64,000 nucleotides of DNA from Streptomyces liliifuscus (GCF_016598615.1 NZ_CP066831.1:10168001-10232000); one strand, 5' to 3'; shown: positions 50,674 through 59,382, numbered from the stretch's first letter. A program made the numbers and translations. Notes: generated from the sequence alone by a model not told the origin.

Positions 50674-51819
50674 GTGTCCCTCACCTTCCACTGGTTCCTG
50701 CCCACCAACGGCGACAGCCGCCATGTCGTCGGCGGCGGCCACGGCACCCCGGCCACGGTGTCCGGCCGGGACCGGCCGCCGACGGTCGCCTATCTCAGCC
50801 AGATCGCCCGCGCCGCCGAGGACCTCGGCTTCGTCGGAGCGCTCACGCCCACCGGCGCCTGGTGCGAGGACGCCTGGCTGACCACCGCGATGGTCAGCCA
50901 GAACACCGAGCGGCTGAAGTTCCTGGTGGCGTTCCGGCCGGGCTTCGTCTCGCCGACGCTCGCCGCGCAGATGGCGTCCACCTTCCAGCGCCAGTCCGGC
51001 GGACGGCTCCTCCTCAACGTCGTCACCGGCGGCGAGAGCCACGAGCAGCGCGCCTACGGCGACTTCCTCGACAAGGACGCCCGCTACCGCCGTACCGGCG
51101 AGTTCCTGCAGATCGTCCGGGACCTGTGGGAGGGCAGGACCGTCGACCTGTCAGGCGAGTTCCTCCAGGTCGAGGACGCCCGCCTCGCCCGCGTGCCCGA
51201 CCCGGTCCCCGAGGTGTACTTCGGCGGATCCTCGCCCATCGCGGGCGAGGTCGCGGCCAAACACGTGGACGTGTACCTCACCTGGGGCGAACCGCCCGCG
51301 CAGGTCGCCGAGAAGATCGCGTGGGTCCGCGCGCTGGCGGAGAAGGAGGGCCGCAGCGTCCGGTTCGGCATCCGGCTGCACGTCATCACCCGCGACACCT
51401 CCGAGCAGGCCTGGGCGGAGGCGGACCGGCTGCTGGCCGGATTCGACCCGGAGACCGTGAAGTCCGTACAGGCCGGTCTCGCCCGCAGCGAGTCCGAGGG
51501 CCAGCAGCGGATGCTCGCCCTGCACGGCGGCGGCAACCGCGACGGCCTGGAGATCCACCCCAACCTCTGGGCCGGCATCGGCCTCGTGCGCGGCGGCGCG
51601 GGCACCGCCCTGGTCGGCAGCCACGACGAGGTCGCCGAACGGATCAAGGAGTACCAGGCCATCGGCATCGAGGAGTTCGTCCTGTCCGGCTATCCGCACC
51701 TGGAGGAGGCGTACTGGTTCGGCGAGGGCGTCCTGCCCCGGCTCGCCGCACAGGGCCTGTGGCGGCACCCCTTCGCCGAGCGGCCTGCCCCCGCGGCACA
51801 GGTGCCGTTCGCGAGCTGA
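50674..51819 (+). CDS. ssuD: alkanesulfonate monooxygenase SsuD
   Basis: A 381-aa FMNH2-dependent monooxygenase. The start LTFHWFLPTNGDSRHVVGGG, then VAFRPGFVSPTLAAQMASTF, RLLLNVVTGGESHEQRAYGD and LVGSHDEVAERIKEYQ are typical for SsuD. It splits C1 and longer alkanesulfonates to the aldehyde and sulfite; with SfnG before it, methanesulfonate from dimethyl sulfone could be taken to sulfite. GTG start at 50674. It ends the sulfur module. Confidence 0.92.
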   Translation: MSLTFHWFLPTNGDSRHVVGGGHGTPATVSGRDRPPTVAYLSQIARAAEDLGFVGALTPTGAWCEDAWLTTAMVSQNTERLKFLVAFRPGFVSPTLAAQMASTFQRQSGGRLLLNVVTGGESHEQRAYGDFLDKDARYRRTGEFLQIVRDLWEGRTVDLSGEFLQVEDARLARVPDPVPEVYFGGSSPIAGEVAAKHVDVYLTWGEPPAQVAEKIAWVRALAEKEGRSVRFGIRLHVITRDTSEQAWAEADRLLAGFDPETVKSVQAGLARSESEGQQRMLALHGGGNRDGLEIHPNLWAGIGLVRGGAGTALVGSHDEVAERIKEYQAIGIEEFVLSGYPHLEEAYWFGEGVLPRLAAQGLWRHPFAERPAPAAQVPFAS

Positions 51820-51979
51820 GGATCCGGGGGCGCACTCGTCACCCGGTGGCCCTCCGGAACGCCGCACCCCCCGCGCCCTCGGAAAATCGCTGTACGCGGC
51901 CACCTCCCGGGTGATGACCTTGTGTGAGCCGCCCAGCTCGCACAAGGCAGCGAGGCGGCGGGGGAGAGGGGCGACGGCC

Positions 51980-52687
51980 GTGACCGCCAAGAACAACATC
52001 CTGCTGTCCGGCATCGTCGGTTCCACCGCCTACGGCCTGGCCCACGCGGGCTCGGACGTGGACCGCCTCGGCATGTTCGCCGCCCCCACCGAGGACCTCC
52101 ACGGCCTGCACCCGCCGAAGCAGTCCCACGTCACGACCAATCCCGACAGCACCCTCCATGAAGCGGCCAAGTGGTGCCGGCTCGCCCTGGGCGGCAACCC
52201 GACGGTCACCGAACTGGTGTGGCTGCCCGACGAGTTGTACGAGGTCCGCACCCCGCTGGGCGACGAACTCATCGGCATCCGTACGACGTTGCTGTCCGCG
52301 AAGCGCGTCCGTGACGCCTATCTCGGTTACGCCACCCAGCAGTTCAAGCGTCTCTACGACCGTGGCGACAGCTCGTTCTCCGCGGACACCCGGAAGCGCA
52401 CGGCCAAGCACGCCCGACATCTGCGCCGCCTGTGCCACCAGGGATTCGAGCTGTACGCCACCGGGAGCCTGAGCATCCGCGTCGAGGACCCGGAGGAGTA
52501 CCACCGCTTCGGCGAACAGGTGACAGCCGACGCCATGGCCGCGCTACCCCTGCTCAAGCACTACGAGACGGCCTTCGACGAGACCCCCAGCGCCCTGCCG
52601 GAACAGCCCGACGAGGCGCCCGTCGAGGCATGGCTGCGCCGGGTCCGCGCCCACTACTACACGCCGGCGGCTGCGCCGGGACGCTGA
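51980..52687 (+). CDS. predicted nucleotidyltransferase (RlaP/DUF2204-like, pol beta superfamily)
   Basis: A 235-aa protein. The nucleotidyltransferase signature is GIVGSTAYGLAHAGSDVDRL (GSxxxG...DxD-like) and GMFAAPTEDLHGL. A helical C-terminus follows. It resembles the RlaP-type predicted nucleotidyltransferases, for which RNA-related roles are proposed. The GTG at 51980 has a purine-rich GGGGAGAGGGG before it; the GTG/ATG at 51911-51914 are alternatives. Confidence 0.75.
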   Translation: MTAKNNILLSGIVGSTAYGLAHAGSDVDRLGMFAAPTEDLHGLHPPKQSHVTTNPDSTLHEAAKWCRLALGGNPTVTELVWLPDELYEVRTPLGDELIGIRTTLLSAKRVRDAYLGYATQQFKRLYDRGDSSFSADTRKRTAKHARHLRRLCHQGFELYATGSLSIRVEDPEEYHRFGEQVTADAMAALPLLKHYETAFDETPSALPEQPDEAPVEAWLRRVRAHYYTPAAAPGR

Positions 52688-52719
52688 CCGAAAAAATCTC
52701 CCGTGGATGTCGTGGCGTG

Positions 52720-52746
52720 TGTCGATCCGGCGGTTCCCCCTTCGTG
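52720..52746 (+). promoter_or_regulatory. ECF42-type promoter of the DGPF gene
   Basis: TGTCGA (52720-52725), 17 bp, then CGTG (52743-52746). The literature motif for ECF42 promoters in Streptomyces is TGTCGA in the -35 region and CGA/TC in the -10 region. This site stands directly before the DGPF gene, itself followed by an ECF42 sigma gene, so autoregulation is likely. Confidence 0.65.
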
Positions 52747-52779
52747 TAGTCAGTGAGAGACCACCAAGGAGGACATGTC

Positions 52780-53133
52780 ATGAAGCACTACCTGTTGAGC
52801 GTGATGCAGCCGGTGGGGGAGCCGCCCGAGCCCGAGGTCCTGGAAGGGATCATGCACAACCTCGAGGTCTTCCACGCCGAGCTGAAGGAGGCCGGTGCCT
52901 GGGTGTTCGCCGGGGGACTGCACGCGCCCGAGACGGCCACCGTGCTGCGGGCCGACAAGGGGGACGTACTGATCACCGACGGGCCCTACACCGAGAGCAA
53001 GGAGTACCTCGGCGGGATCTGTCTCATCAAGGCACCCGACCTCGACGCGGCACTCGAATGGGGCCGTAAGGCGACGGTGGCGACCACGCTCCCCATCGAG
53101 GTGCGCCCCTTCATGGGCGAGGCCGAGGGCTGA
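52780..53133 (+). CDS. DGPF/YCII-related protein, partner of ECF42 sigma factor
   Basis: A 117-aa protein with LITDGPYTESKEYLGGICLI, the DGPF signature (here DGPY). The fold is the ferredoxin-like dimeric YCII type. AAGGAGG is well placed before ATG 52780. DGPF genes regularly accompany ECF42 sigma genes and are their main targets; the biochemical role is unknown. Confidence 0.92.
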   Translation: MKHYLLSVMQPVGEPPEPEVLEGIMHNLEVFHAELKEAGAWVFAGGLHAPETATVLRADKGDVLITDGPYTESKEYLGGICLIKAPDLDAALEWGRKATVATTLPIEVRPFMGEAEG

Positions 53134-53192
53134 GGCAGAAGAGTGAGCACTGAGGGCAGGGGAGTGAGGGATGAAGGCAGGGAAGTGAGGGC
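53131..53192. repeat. 21-bp tandem repeat, three units, beginning with a stop codon
   Basis: Units start at 53131 (20 bp), 53151 and 53172 (21 bp each), of the form TGAGGGCAGGGGAGTGAGGG. The first unit starts with the TGA of the DGPF gene. The array leads into the Shine-Dalgarno region of the ECF42 gene. Confidence 0.75.
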
Positions 53193-53201
53193 TGAGGACC
53201 G

Positions 53202-54404
53202 ATGACCGCGAAGGCCGGCATCGAGGCCGTCTTCCGCGCGGAGTACGGCCGCGCGGTCGCCGTCCTCGTCCGCTTCCTCGGCGACATCGACCTCGCCGAG
53301 GAAGCGGTCCAGGACGCGTTCGCCACGGCGGTGCGGAAGTGGCCGGAGGCGGGGACCCCGCCGAGCCCGGCCGGGTGGATCATCACCACCGCCCGCAACC
53401 GGGCCGTCGACCGGCTGCGGCGTGAGTCCTCACGAGAGGCCCGGCACACCGAGGCGGCCCAGCTGTACGCCCCCGACGCACCGCCCGAGGAGGGCCCCGT
53501 GCGCGACGACCGGCTCCGTCTGATCTTCACCTGCTGCCACCCCGCGCTCGCCACCCAGGCCCAGGTCGCCCTCACCCTGCGACTCCTCGGCGGGCTCACC
53601 ACGCCACAGATCGCGCGCGCCTTCCTCGTACCCGAGCCCACCATGGCCCAGCGCCTGGTCAGGGCCAAGGCCAAGATCCGCGACGCCCGCATCCCGTACC
53701 GCGTCCCGCGTGACGCCGACCTCCCGGAACGGGTCAGGGGAGTGCTGGCCGTCGTCTACCTCGTCTTCAACGAGGGGTACGGCGGCAAGGAGGACCTGCG
53801 CGCGGAGGCCGTGCGCCTGGGCCGCCTCCTCGCCGAGCTGATGCCGGACGAGCCGGAGGTCCTCGGGCTGCTCGCGCTGATGCTCCTGATCGAGGCACGC
53901 CGCCCGGCCCGGGAGACCCCCGACGGGGACCTGGTCCTCCTCTCCGACCAGGACCGCCACCTCTGGGACCGTGACCTGATCACCGAGGGTCAGTCCCTGG
54001 TGCGCCGCTGCCTGCGCCTGGACCGGCCGGGCCCTTACCAGATCCAGGCCGCGATCAACGCCGTCCACAGCGACGCGCCCACCGCGGCCGCCACCGACTG
54101 GGGCCAGATTCTCGCGCTCTACGACCAGCTCATGGCTCTCGCCCCGAGTCCGGTCGTCGCCCTCAACCGCGCGGTGGCGGTCGCCGAGACCGAGGGCCCG
54201 CGCACGGCCCTCGCCCTCGTCGACGCCCTCGATCTCGACGGCTACCACGCCTTCCACGCCGTACGAGCCGAACTGCTGCGGCGCACCGGGCGGACGACGG
54301 AAGCGGCAGCGGCGTACGAGGCGGCCGTCGCCCTCACCGAGAACCCGGCCGAGCGCGCCCACCTGGAGCGCCGCAGGACGGAACTCCGGGTGGAGCAGAC
54401 TTGA
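53202..54404 (+). CDS. ECF42-family RNA polymerase sigma factor with C-terminal TPR-like domain
   Basis: A 400-aa sigma factor, much longer than ordinary ECFs. Region 2: EYGRAVAVLVRFLGDIDLAE and EAVQDAFATAV. Region 4: ALTLRLLGGLTTPQIARAFL and TMAQRLVRAKAKIRDA. The C-terminal 220 residues hold VVYLVFNEGYGG, IEARRPARETPDGDLVLLSDQ-like text and TPR helices, as in ECF42, where the extension is needed for activity. GAGG is six bases before the ATG. It is paired with the DGPF gene and no anti-sigma gene is present. Confidence 0.93.
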   Translation: MTAKAGIEAVFRAEYGRAVAVLVRFLGDIDLAEEAVQDAFATAVRKWPEAGTPPSPAGWIITTARNRAVDRLRRESSREARHTEAAQLYAPDAPPEEGPVRDDRLRLIFTCCHPALATQAQVALTLRLLGGLTTPQIARAFLVPEPTMAQRLVRAKAKIRDARIPYRVPRDADLPERVRGVLAVVYLVFNEGYGGKEDLRAEAVRLGRLLAELMPDEPEVLGLLALMLLIEARRPARETPDGDLVLLSDQDRHLWDRDLITEGQSLVRRCLRLDRPGPYQIQAAINAVHSDAPTAAATDWGQILALYDQLMALAPSPVVALNRAVAVAETEGPRTALALVDALDLDGYHAFHAVRAELLRRTGRTTEAAAAYEAAVALTENPAERAHLERRRTELRVEQT

Positions 54405-54452
54405 GAGCTCCGGGCGGAGTGAACCTGGGAGCTCCAGGTGGCGTGAACCCGG
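54381..54452. repeat. 24-bp tandem repeat, three units, across the ECF42 stop codon
   Basis: Units at 54381-54404, 54405-54428 and 54429-54452 share GAnCTCCnGGnGGnGnGnAC. The first unit codes the last residues and TGA of the sigma factor, and a partial fourth copy reaches within a few bases of the convergent urtE stop. Confidence 0.8.
54423..54439. terminator. small hairpin between ECF42 and urtE
   Basis: ACCTGG/CCAGGT stem with a 5-nt loop inside the 24-bp repeat, in the gap between convergent genes. Confidence 0.4.
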
Positions 54453-54461
54453 AGTGAACCG

Positions 54462-55157
54462 CTACACGCTCAGCGCCTCCCGCACCGACCGCTCAGCCTC
54501 CTGCCCGCCCTCGCCGAACGACGTGACCCGGCCCGCCTCCAGGACGTAGTACCGCTGCGCCGCCCGCATCGCGAAGCCGACGTGCTGTTCGACGAGGAGC
54601 ACCGAGAGCCCGCCGCGGGCGGCCAGCGCGAGGATCGTCTCCTCGATCTCGGCCACGACCGAGGGCTGGATGCCCTCGGTCGGCTCGTCGAGCAGGAGAA
54701 TCCGAGGCTCCGTCACCAGGGCCCGGGCGATGGCCAGTTGCTGCCGCTGGCCGCCGGAGAGCAGCCCCGCCCGCCGCCCCGACAGAGTCCTCAGCGCGGG
54801 GAACAGGTCGAGCGCCTCGTCGATCGCCGCCCTGCCGCGCCTGCGGCCGTCCGCGACCAGCTGGAGGTTCTCCGCCGTCGTGAGATGTGGGAAGGCCTGC
54901 TGGCCCTGCGGCACGTACGCCATGCCGCGCGCCACGCGCTCGTGAGGCTTGCGGCGGCCGATGTCCTCGCCGTCGAGACGGATCGCACCGCTCGACGGGG
55001 TGAGCAGCCCCACGGCCGCCCGCAGCAGCGTGCTCTTGCCCGCGCCGTTGTGCCCGAGCACCGCGGCGACACCGTCGTCCGGCACCTCCACGGAGACTCC
55101 GTGCAGGACGAGACTGCGGTGGTAGCCGACCCGTATGTCGTCGATCTCCAGCTTCAT
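54462..55157 (-). CDS. urtE: urea ABC transporter ATP-binding protein UrtE
   Basis: A 231-aa ATPase of the LivF type. Walker A GHNGAGKST; signature LLSGGQRQQLAIARAL; Walker B ILLLDEPTEGI (the TEGI form is common for UrtE). The H-loop is in LLVEQHVGFAM. ATG 55157 is at the conserved MKLEIDDI. It is the last gene of the urt operon. LivF for branched amino acids is the alternative, but the full five-gene set and UrtA/D features favour urea. Confidence 0.9.
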   Translation of the reverse strand: MKLEIDDIRVGYHRSLVLHGVSVEVPDDGVAAVLGHNGAGKSTLLRAAVGLLTPSSGAIRLDGEDIGRRKPHERVARGMAYVPQGQQAFPHLTTAENLQLVADGRRRGRAAIDEALDLFPALRTLSGRRAGLLSGGQRQQLAIARALVTEPRILLLDEPTEGIQPSVVAEIEETILALAARGGLSVLLVEQHVGFAMRAAQRYYVLEAGRVTSFGEGGQEAERSVREALSV

Positions 55158-55164
55158 ATCGGTG

Positions 55165-55983
55165 TCACGCCTCCTGTACGGCCGCACTGGGGGCGGCGCC
55201 ACCCGCGGGCTCGGGCTCCTCGGGCAGAATCAACTCGGCGCCCTCAACCGCCGCGTGCCCGAGGTACACCTCCTGCACCTTCGGGTCGGCCTGTACCTCG
55301 GCCACCGTCCCCTCGCTCAGCACTTTGCCCGCGTGCAGCACACTGACGCTGCGCGCGAAGGAACGCATGAAGTCCATGTCGTGCTCGATGACGACCACGG
55401 TCCGCTCCTCGCTGATGCGCTCCAACAGCTCGCCCGTGGCCTGCCGTTCGTCGTGGCTCATCCCGGCGACCGGCTCGTCGAGCAGCAGCAGTCGTACGTC
55501 CTGCACGAGGAGCATGCCGATCTCCAGCCACTGCTTCTGCCCGTGGGCGAGCGTTCCGGCGGGGGAGTCGGCCAGCTCCGCGAGCCCGACCGTCTCCAGG
55601 GCACGCGCGACGGGCTCCGGCACGCCCTTGCGGCGCCGCAGCATCGTCAGCATGCCTCGTCCGGCACCGGCCGCGATGTCCAGGTTCTGAAGGACCGTCA
55701 ACTCCTCGAAGACGGTGGCGGTTTGGAACGTGCGGCCGATCCCCGACCGGGCGATGGTGTGCACGCTCCGCCCCAGCAGTTCCGCCCCGCCGAAGAGCAC
55801 GGAGCCCTCGGCCTTCACGAGGCCCGTGACGGCGTCGACGAGCGTGGTCTTGCCCGCGCCGTTGGGTCCGATCAGGAAGCGCAGATCGCCCGGCCGCACG
55901 TCGAGGTCCACTCCGTCGACGGCGGTGAACCCGTCGAAGGACACCCGCAGTCGGCGTATCTCAAGGCCCGAGAGTTCACTCAT
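55165..55983 (-). CDS. urtD: urea ABC transporter ATP-binding protein UrtD
   Basis: A 272-aa ATPase of the LivG type. Walker A IGPNGAGKTTLVDAVTG; Q-loop region IGRTFQTATVFEELTVLQNL; signature LAHGQKQWLEIGMLL, the HGQKQWLEIGM form known from UrtD; Walker B LLLLDEPVAGM; H-loop VVVIEHDMDFM. The ATG at 55983 is conserved; the upstream frame is shadow. The gap to urtE is 7 bp. Confidence 0.93.
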   Translation of the reverse strand: MSELSGLEIRRLRVSFDGFTAVDGVDLDVRPGDLRFLIGPNGAGKTTLVDAVTGLVKAEGSVLFGGAELLGRSVHTIARSGIGRTFQTATVFEELTVLQNLDIAAGAGRGMLTMLRRRKGVPEPVARALETVGLAELADSPAGTLAHGQKQWLEIGMLLVQDVRLLLLDEPVAGMSHDERQATGELLERISEERTVVVIEHDMDFMRSFARSVSVLHAGKVLSEGTVAEVQADPKVQEVYLGHAAVEGAELILPEEPEPAGGAAPSAAVQEA

Positions 55984-56002
55984 GCTGTGTCTCCAAGAGC
56001 GC

Positions 56003-57130
56003 TCATGCTGCTTCTCCAAGAGGAAGGGCAGGTGTCTTTTCCCCGGTCCCGTCCCCGGCTGTGCCGCCGGTCGCGCGCGAGGACCTGCGCCGCCGGACGA
56101 TCCCCACCAGCGAGGCGAGGCCACCAGGGAGGAACGCCAGGGCCACGATGAACAGCAGCCCCTGGAAGTAGGTCCAGGCCGCCGGGAACTCCTCCGACAG
56201 AGCCGTCTTCGCCCAGGCCACCCCGACCGCGCCGAGTACCGCGCCGACCAGGCTGGCCCGGCCGCCGACCGCGGCACCGATGACGAACTCGATCGAAGGG
56301 ACGATGCCGATCATCGCCGGGGAGATGATGCCGACCGCGGGCACGAACAGCGCGCCCGCGAGTCCGGCCATGCCGGCCGCCACGACGTACGCGACGAGCT
56401 TCACGTTCGCCGGGTTGTAGCCGAGGAAGCGCACCCGCTCCTCGGAGTCCCGTACGGCGACGAGGAGTTCGCCGTAGCGGCTGTGGATCAGCTGCCGGGC
56501 GAGGGCGATCAGCAGCAACAGCGCGGCGGCGATGATGAAGTACACCATCCGCTGGTTGACCGGGTCGTTGAGGTCGTAGCCGAAGAAGCCCTGGATGTCG
56601 GTGAGTCCGTTGGTGCCGCCGGTCGTGGCCTGCTGGCCGATCAGCCAGATCGCGAAGGCCGCGGCGAGCGCCTGGCTGAGGATCGCGAAGTATGCGCCCT
56701 TGACCCGGCGGCGGAAGATGAACGAACCGAGGATCGCGGCGACGGCCATCGGCAGCAGCACGGTCGCGGCGAGCGCGAAGAGCGGGTTCTCGAACGGCCG
56801 CCACCACCAAGGGAGTTCGGTGGCCGTGCCGTACAGCTGCATGAAGTCGGGAAGGTTGCCCGGACCCGCGTCGGCGATCTTCAGATGCATCGCCATGGCG
56901 TAGCCGCCGAGCCCGAAGAACACGCCCTGCCCGAGTGTGAGCAGTCCGCCGCGGCCCCAGGCCAGGCAGATGCCGACGGCGACCATCGCGGTGCACAGGT
57001 ACTTGGCGAGCAGCCCGAGCCGGAAGTCCGACAGGGCCAGCGGGGCCACGGCGAACAGGGCGAGCGCGGCAGCGGCGAATCCGGCCCAGGCGCGCGCCGA
57101 CCGGCCTTTGAGCAGGGGCAGCAGGGTCAT
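56003..57130 (-). CDS. urtC: urea ABC transporter permease UrtC
   Basis: A 375-aa permease of the LivM type with about ten helices. GVFFGLGGYAMAMHLKI is characteristic, and FIFRRRVKGAYFAILSQALA and GGTNGLTDIQGFFGYDL are the UrtC forms. Its ATG overlaps the urtB stop as ATGA. The C-terminal tail is cytoplasmic and basic, then acidic. Confidence 0.93.
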   Translation of the reverse strand: MTLLPLLKGRSARAWAGFAAAALALFAVAPLALSDFRLGLLAKYLCTAMVAVGICLAWGRGGLLTLGQGVFFGLGGYAMAMHLKIADAGPGNLPDFMQLYGTATELPWWWRPFENPLFALAATVLLPMAVAAILGSFIFRRRVKGAYFAILSQALAAAFAIWLIGQQATTGGTNGLTDIQGFFGYDLNDPVNQRMVYFIIAAALLLLIALARQLIHSRYGELLVAVRDSEERVRFLGYNPANVKLVAYVVAAGMAGLAGALFVPAVGIISPAMIGIVPSIEFVIGAAVGGRASLVGAVLGAVGVAWAKTALSEEFPAAWTYFQGLLFIVALAFLPGGLASLVGIVRRRRSSRATGGTAGDGTGEKTPALPLGEAA

Positions 57131-58023
57131 ACGAGACTCCTCGTACGCAGCGTGTACAGCCCCTGGGGCCGCCACTGGAGGAACGCGACGATGGCCACGA
57201 GGACGAGTACCTTCGCGACGCTGACGGTGGTGGAGTACTCGAGAACGGACTGCAGGACGCCTAGGACGAAGGCGACGATGACCGTCCCCTTGAGCTGTCC
57301 GATGCCGCCGACCACGATCACCAGGAACGCGTCGATGATGATGTTGGTGCCCATGGTCGGACCGATCGGACCGACCAGCGTGAGTGCGACGCCCGCGACA
57401 CCCGCGAGCCCGGACCCGAGGAAGAAAGCGGTCCGGTCCACCCGCGAGGTGGAGATGCCGGACACCTCGGCGAGATCGCGGATCTGCACGACCCCGCGGA
57501 TCCGGCGGCCGAGCGGAGTCAGCCGCAGCGTCAGCGACAGCGCGACCACGGCTGTGATCGCCAACCCCAGAATGAACAGGCGGCTGTTGGCGAAGGTCAG
57601 CGGATCGTCGCCGCCGATGACGGTGATGTTCCCGGTGAGCAGGTCGGGCGCGCGGGTCTGCACGTTCGGCGCGCCGAAGATGTCCCGGGCCGCCTGCTGG
57701 AGCATCAGCGAGACACCCCAGGTGACGAGCAGCGTGTCGAGCGGCCGCAGATACAGACGGCGGATGAGCACCCATTCGAGGAGCGCACCGAGTGCTCCGG
57801 CGACCAGGAAGGCGACCGGCAGCGCGACGAGCAGCGAGAGCCCCGCGCTGGAGATGGACTTCTGGAGGACGTACGTGGTGTAGGCGCCGGCCATGATGAA
57901 CTCGCCGTGGGCCATGTTGATGACGTTCATCTGGCCGAAGGTGAGCGAGAGACCGAGCGCGATGAGCAGCAGGACGGCACCGATGCTGATGCCGGTGAAG
58001 GTCTGACCGAGGATCACGGTCAT
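57127..58023 (-). CDS. urtB: urea ABC transporter permease UrtB
   Basis: A 298-aa permease of the LivH type with about eight helices: GQTFTGISIGAVLLLIALGL, then TFGQMNVINMAHGEFIMAGA, and GVVQIRDLAEVSGISTSRVD near the loop. It forms the membrane channel with UrtC. The gene is 72 bp after the urtA stop. Confidence 0.92.
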   Translation of the reverse strand: MTVILGQTFTGISIGAVLLLIALGLSLTFGQMNVINMAHGEFIMAGAYTTYVLQKSISSAGLSLLVALPVAFLVAGALGALLEWVLIRRLYLRPLDTLLVTWGVSLMLQQAARDIFGAPNVQTRAPDLLTGNITVIGGDDPLTFANSRLFILGLAITAVVALSLTLRLTPLGRRIRGVVQIRDLAEVSGISTSRVDRTAFFLGSGLAGVAGVALTLVGPIGPTMGTNIIIDAFLVIVVGGIGQLKGTVIVAFVLGVLQSVLEYSTTVSVAKVLVLVAIVAFLQWRPQGLYTLRTRSLV

Positions 58024-58095
58024 ACGGCGGCTCCGGGGAGGCGGGACGCGGGGCCGGCCCTCGTCGCCGAAGGCCGGCCCGCACGTGACGGTCGG

Positions 58096-59382
58096 TCAGG
58101 AGAGGCCGGAGGCCCAGGAGTAGCCCTTCAGATACGGGTCCGGCTTGATCGCCTTGCCGGAGTCCCACACCTGCTCGATCAGCCCGTCGGTGCCGATCTT
58201 CCCGATCCGGGCGGTCTTGTAGATGTGCTGGCTCGCGCCGTCCACGGTGACCTCGCCCTCGGGAGCGTCGAAGGTGATGCCGTCGGAGGCCGCCTTCACC
58301 TTCTCCGGGTCGAAGGACTTGGCCTTCTCGACCATCGCCTTCCACAGGTAGACCGAGGTGTACGCGGCCTCCATCGGGTCACTGGTCGGCTTGTCCTGGC
58401 CGTACTTGGCCTTGTAGGCCTTCACGAACTTGGTGTTCGCCTCGCCCGCGGTCGTCTGGTAGTAGTTCCAGGCCGTCAACTGGCCCGCCAGGTACTGCGA
58501 TCCGATCGACTTGACCTCTTCCTCGGCGATCGACACCGAGACCACCGGCATGCTCTTGGCGGTCAGACCGGCCGACTTGTACTCCTTGAAGAAGGCCACG
58601 TTCGAGTCGCCGTTGAGGGTGTTGAAGACCGCGTCGGCCTTCGACGCCTTCACCTTGTTGGCGATGGTGCTGAACTCGGTGGAACCCAGCGGCGCGTAGT
58701 CCTCGCCGAGCACCTTCATGCCATTGGCCTTCGCGTACGCCCTGATGATCTTGTTGGCGGTGCGCGGGAAGACATAGTCGCTGCCGACGAGGTAAATGCT
58801 CTTCTTGCCCTGGCTCTTGAGGTAGTCGAGCGCCGGGACGATCTGCTGGTTGGTGGTGGCGCCCGTGTAGAAGATGTACGGGGACTCCTCGAGTCCCTCG
58901 TACTGCACGGGATAGAACAGCAGGGACTTGTTCTTCTCGAAGACAGGCTTCACGGCCTTGCGGCTCGCGGAGGTCCAGCAGCCGAAGGTGGCCGCGACCC
59001 GGTCCTCCTTGATGAGCTTGTTCGCCTTCTCGGCGAACGTCGGCCAGTCGGAGGCGCCGTCCTCGCTGATCGGTTTGACCTTCTTGCCGAGCACTCCGCC
59101 CGAGGCGTTGATCTCGTCGATCGCCAGCTTCAGCGAGTCGCGTACGGTCACCTCGCTGATCGCCATGGTGCCGGAGAGCGAGTTGAGCAGGCCGACCTTG
59201 ACCGTGTCGCCGCTCGTGTCGGCCTTGGCGGCCGCGTCGGACGACCCGCCCGCCGCGTCGGTCTTGGCGCCGCACGCGGAGAGCACGACGACGGCGGTGA
59301 GCGCGGCGGCGCCCGCCATCACCCGGCGCCGGGAAGGACCGGACTCCTTGAAACCCCTGAAACGACTGGAACCGCTGGACAA
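58096..59382 (-). CDS. urtA: urea ABC transporter substrate-binding lipoprotein UrtA
   Basis: A 428-aa lipoprotein. A twin-arginine-like basic start (SGPSRRRVMAGAAALTAVVV) ends with the lipobox VLSAC; a Ser/Ala/Asp linker and the binding domain follow, with GLLNSLSGTMAISEVTVRDS, AATFGCWTSASRKAVKPVFE and NLLFYPVQYEGLEESP-like text (FYPVQYEGLEESPYIFYTGA) known from UrtA. The TTG at 59382 has GAGGGGG five bases upstream; the TTG at 59409 is longer. It is the first gene of the operon, preceded by a GlnR-like site. Confidence 0.92.
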   Translation of the reverse strand: MSSGSSRFRGFKESGPSRRRVMAGAAALTAVVVLSACGAKTDAAGGSSDAAAKADTSGDTVKVGLLNSLSGTMAISEVTVRDSLKLAIDEINASGGVLGKKVKPISEDGASDWPTFAEKANKLIKEDRVAATFGCWTSASRKAVKPVFEKNKSLLFYPVQYEGLEESPYIFYTGATTNQQIVPALDYLKSQGKKSIYLVGSDYVFPRTANKIIRAYAKANGMKVLGEDYAPLGSTEFSTIANKVKASKADAVFNTLNGDSNVAFFKEYKSAGLTAKSMPVVSVSIAEEEVKSIGSQYLAGQLTAWNYYQTTAGEANTKFVKAYKAKYGQDKPTSDPMEAAYTSVYLWKAMVEKAKSFDPEKVKAASDGITFDAPEGEVTVDGASQHIYKTARIGKIGTDGLIEQVWDSGKAIKPDPYLKGYSWASGLS

